A DNA stretch of 8,091 nt, from positions 1 through 8,091 of the forward strand of contig JAMDCE010000507.1 of NCBI GenBank assembly GCA_023489135.1, read 5' to 3'. The position numbers and the translations under genes were made by a program. Each line of letters opens with the position of its first letter. Positions within the stretch are counted from its first letter, which is position 1. Below, in pieces: positions 6,243-8,091 of this stretch. Origin of the DNA: Chloroflexota bacterium (GTDB lineage: Bacteria; Chloroflexota; Chloroflexia; JAMDCE01). A model generated the notes under the pieces. It was not told the DNA's origin. It saw nothing but the letters and a program-made list of their open reading frames with translations, and ran no database searches.

Positions 6243-7379
6243 ATGAAAGTAGCTCTTCCCCATATGGGGAACGTCCACATCCCCCTCCGCTCCGTCTTCA
6301 CACCATTGGGAGTGGAGATGGTCATTCCACCTCCTTACTCCAGGCGCACGATGAGCCTCGGCACGCAGTACTCCCCGGAGTTCGTCTGTCTCCCTTTCAA
6401 GCTTACCCTTGGCAGCTACGTCGAGGCGCTAGAAGCAGGGGCTGATACCCTGCTTATGATTGCGGGACCCGGGCTATGCCGGTTCGGCTGCTACGCCCGC
6501 CAGCAGGAGCAGATTCTCCACGATATGGGCTACGACTTCCAGATGATAACCACGGAGCTTTTCGAGAACAGGGCGGCTGGGGTAGTCAATCTGCTTAAGC
6601 GAGTGACCAATGATGCGCCGATGCGCGACATCATAAGGACGTTTCGGTTCGGGATGGCCAAGTTCGGGGCCCTGGACAAGGTTGAAGAAGTCGTCTACCA
6701 TGTGAGGGCCGTCGAGATCGAGAAGGGCACGGCGACGAAGATCTGGCGCGAGGCTATGGCAGCCATCGACCAGGCCGAGAACTACGACGCGCTGAAAGCG
6801 ACCGTCCGGGAGCAGATAGGCCGTCTCAAGATGGTACCGGCTAAGCCCAGCAGGCCTCTGAAAGTGGCTATTATCGGCGAGTTTTACATTGTCCTTGAGC
6901 CATTCTCCAATCTGGACGTGGAGGTTGAATTGGGAAAGCTGGACGTCCAAGTTGAGCCAACCATCAAGCTGAGCCAGTGGACCAGATTTTCCCTTTTCTT
7001 CGCCGCTATGGGTTTCAGTGGTAAGAAGAAGATCTTTAGAGCAGCCAGGCCGTATCTCAAGCGTGATGTGGGAGGGGATGGCTGGGAATCGGTGGGGGAG
7101 ACGGTGCTCCACGCTAAGCACGGCTACGATGGCGTCCTTCACCTGGCTCCGTTCACCTGCATGCCCGAAATCATCGCTCAGAACATTTTTCCAGAAGTCC
7201 TGAAGCAAAACGATATACCGGTTTTGACGATAACCTGCGATGAACAGATGGCACGCGCCGGCCTGGTGACACGGTTGGAAGCCTTTGTCGACCTGATGAA
7301 GCGTCGCCGCGCCAGGGAAAAAGCGACCGTTTCCTGGCTTCGGCCGCGAAGCTACGTTGGATCTAGCAGGTCACGCTGA
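6243..7379 (+). CDS. 2-hydroxyacyl-CoA dehydratase/activase-related protein, second subunit (COG3581-like)
   Basis: A 378-residue protein beginning MKVALPHMGNVHIPLRSVF, with EFVCLPFK (Cys49), GPGLCRFGCYA (Cys79, Cys83), FTCMPEIIAQNIFP (Cys306) and TCDEQ (Cys332). This is the pattern of the protein family that accompanies DUF2229 proteins, and of the C-terminal end of large fused CoA-activase proteins. The middle (about 195-225, KVAIIGEFYIVLEPFSN) starts the second half. Its C-terminus AGLVTRLEAFVDLMKRR closely echoes that of the preceding protein, indicating ancient common origin. The usual acidic DEH-GEAG segment reads DEQMARAG here. It ends in a basic tail of about 25 residues. Probably forms a heteromer with the upstream product (inference from adjacency and family). 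Reaction unknown; a role in an Fe-S radical-type reduction or dehydration is only suggested by kinship. Confidence 0.87.
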   Translation: MKVALPHMGNVHIPLRSVFTPLGVEMVIPPPYSRRTMSLGTQYSPEFVCLPFKLTLGSYVEALEAGADTLLMIAGPGLCRFGCYARQQEQILHDMGYDFQMITTELFENRAAGVVNLLKRVTNDAPMRDIIRTFRFGMAKFGALDKVEEVVYHVRAVEIEKGTATKIWREAMAAIDQAENYDALKATVREQIGRLKMVPAKPSRPLKVAIIGEFYIVLEPFSNLDVEVELGKLDVQVEPTIKLSQWTRFSLFFAAMGFSGKKKIFRAARPYLKRDVGGDGWESVGETVLHAKHGYDGVLHLAPFTCMPEIIAQNIFPEVLKQNDIPVLTITCDEQMARAGLVTRLEAFVDLMKRRRAREKATVSWLRPRSYVGSSRSR

Positions 7380-7450
7380 CCGGCCCTGAGACTCTTCACT
7401 TTTCCGCGTGGATTCCGCCGTTGATCGTTTAGAAAGGAAGTCGCCGAATA

Positions 7451-7906
7451 ATGATTGCCGGGGTCGCTACAAAAGTCCTGGATGTTCACGCCGACGAGCG
7501 CGGATCAGTAATGGAGATCTTGCGATCAGATGACGAGATATTTGAGCACTTTGGCCAGACTTACGTGGCGCTGAACTACCCCGGGGTCATCCGGGCCTGG
7601 CATTATCACAAGAAGCAGACCGATTTCTTTGCCGTGGTGAAAGGGATGGTGAAGGTCGTGCTGTTCGACCCTCGACCCGAATCTCCGACGCGCAGCGAAA
7701 TAAACGAGTTTTTCCTGGGCGAGCGCAACAACCTCCTCCTGAAGATCCCCCCGGAAGTGCTCCACGGCTACAAGACCATCGGAGTGGAGCCGTCACTACT
7801 ACTGAATTTCCCCACCGAGCCATACAGCCGTCTGGAGCCGGACGAGTACCGGCTTCCCTGGGACACGCTGGAAATCCCCTACAACTGGGATATCAAGTTC
7901 GTGTAG
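7451..7906 (+). CDS. RmlC-like cupin, dTDP-4-dehydrorhamnose 3,5-epimerase family
   Basis: A 151-residue single-domain cupin. It contains DERGSVMEIL (15-24), IRAWHYHKKQTDFFAVVKG around 47-65, where His51 aligns with the catalytic base region of RmlC, then EVLHGYK and PTEPYSRLEPDEYRLPW. Canonical RmlC enzymes (about 180 residues) epimerise dTDP-4-keto-6-deoxyglucose at C3 and C5 on the way to dTDP-rhamnose. This shorter subfamily, with WHYHKKQTD in place of the usual HxQ signature, is common in archaea and thermophilic bacteria as far as I know, and its sugar substrate is not certain. AAAGGA lies 12 nt before the ATG. It is 71 bp after the dehydratase-related operon with no terminator visible between, so read-through is possible; no other rml genes are seen here. 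Confidence 0.85.
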   Translation: MIAGVATKVLDVHADERGSVMEILRSDDEIFEHFGQTYVALNYPGVIRAWHYHKKQTDFFAVVKGMVKVVLFDPRPESPTRSEINEFFLGERNNLLLKIPPEVLHGYKTIGVEPSLLLNFPTEPYSRLEPDEYRLPWDTLEIPYNWDIKFV

Positions 7907-8091
7907 GGAACGTAAGACGCAGGCTAGCCTACCAATACCGGCCCTACGGCAGGTCAGTTCGCGTAGAAACGCAGCACGCGGCGTCTCTACTGAGGTTGGC
8001 GCGGTTTTCCATCGCCAGGCAACCTGTTCAAGCGACAGCCCTATTCAAATATAGGACTTCTGTTTGACAGGCTCGTACTAGGCTGGTCCGG
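7907..8091. other. Non-coding tail after the cupin gene
   Basis: No convincing gene on either strand in these 185 bp. The stretch contains the 10-bp palindrome AGGCTAGCCT (7921-7930), the inverted repeat at 7963-7990, a small repeat CCTAT...ATAGG (8040-8055) and a perfect -35-like TTGACA (8064-8069) whose -10 would lie at or beyond the window edge. It is probably intergenic, possibly carrying the promoter of the next gene. Confidence 0.4.
7963..7990. repeat. Inverted repeat downstream of the cupin gene
   Basis: GTAGAAACGC and GCGTCTCTAC pair at nine of ten positions around an 8-nt loop, 56 bp after the cupin stop codon. There is no T-run after it, so it is at best a weak or Rho-type transcript end. 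Confidence 0.4.

Noticed and set aside
6474..7208. 244-residue open frame on the minus strand
   Set aside because: Lies entirely antisense to the second dehydratase-related gene, has no family motif, and has no ribosome site that I can see.
7380..7450. Promoter for the cupin gene
   Set aside because: No pair of hexamers with reasonable spacing and similarity was found; read-through from upstream is equally likely.
7587..7823. Minus-strand open frames within the cupin gene
   Set aside because: Antisense shadows with low-complexity translation, while the + frame is a clear RmlC-like protein.

Overview
The window reads as a bacterial chromosomal segment of moderately high GC. It shows no insertion sequences, phage genes, CRISPR arrays, tRNA or rRNA. 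Gene content (long-form hisG with monofunctional hisI, a DHH-CBS-nucleotidyltransferase fusion, split CoA-dehydratase/activase-like proteins, a short RmlC-like cupin) and an apparently leaderless promoter suggest an anaerobic or thermophilic lineage such as Chloroflexota or a similar deep-branching group. The taxonomic guess is weak.

Layout, left to right. (1) The 3' part of a MoaD/ThiS-type ubiquitin-like sulfur carrier on +, ending in Gly-Gly-Ala. (2) A perfect 31-bp inverted repeat with a 4-nt loop, filling the gap between convergent genes and acting as a bidirectional terminator. (3) A minus-strand operon hisI-hisG, with an 8-bp overlap, for histidine biosynthesis steps 3 and 1. (4) A divergent promoter region. 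(5) A large + strand gene encoding DHH phosphoesterase + two CBS domains + tRNA CCA/A-adding nucleotidyltransferase, closed by an intrinsic terminator. (6) A tight + strand operon starting at a strong, probably leaderless promoter embedded in that terminator: a SAM-dependent methyltransferase, a DUF2229-type protein overlapping it by 1 bp, and a second related protein starting 20 bp later. (7) A short RmlC-like cupin. (8) A 185-bp tail without a recognisable gene.

The least understood part is 4.38-7.38 kb. The two adjacent 2-hydroxyacyl-CoA dehydratase/activase-related proteins look like split versions of the C-terminal parts of large fused activase proteins. They have no ASKHA ATPase beside them and are translationally tied to a methyltransferase. 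Each carries three cysteines in matching positions that could hold an Fe-S cluster. The family is known but its reaction is not, so this is the best candidate in the window for an undescribed system. The rest is conserved housekeeping metabolism with some unusual sequence details, listed under findings.
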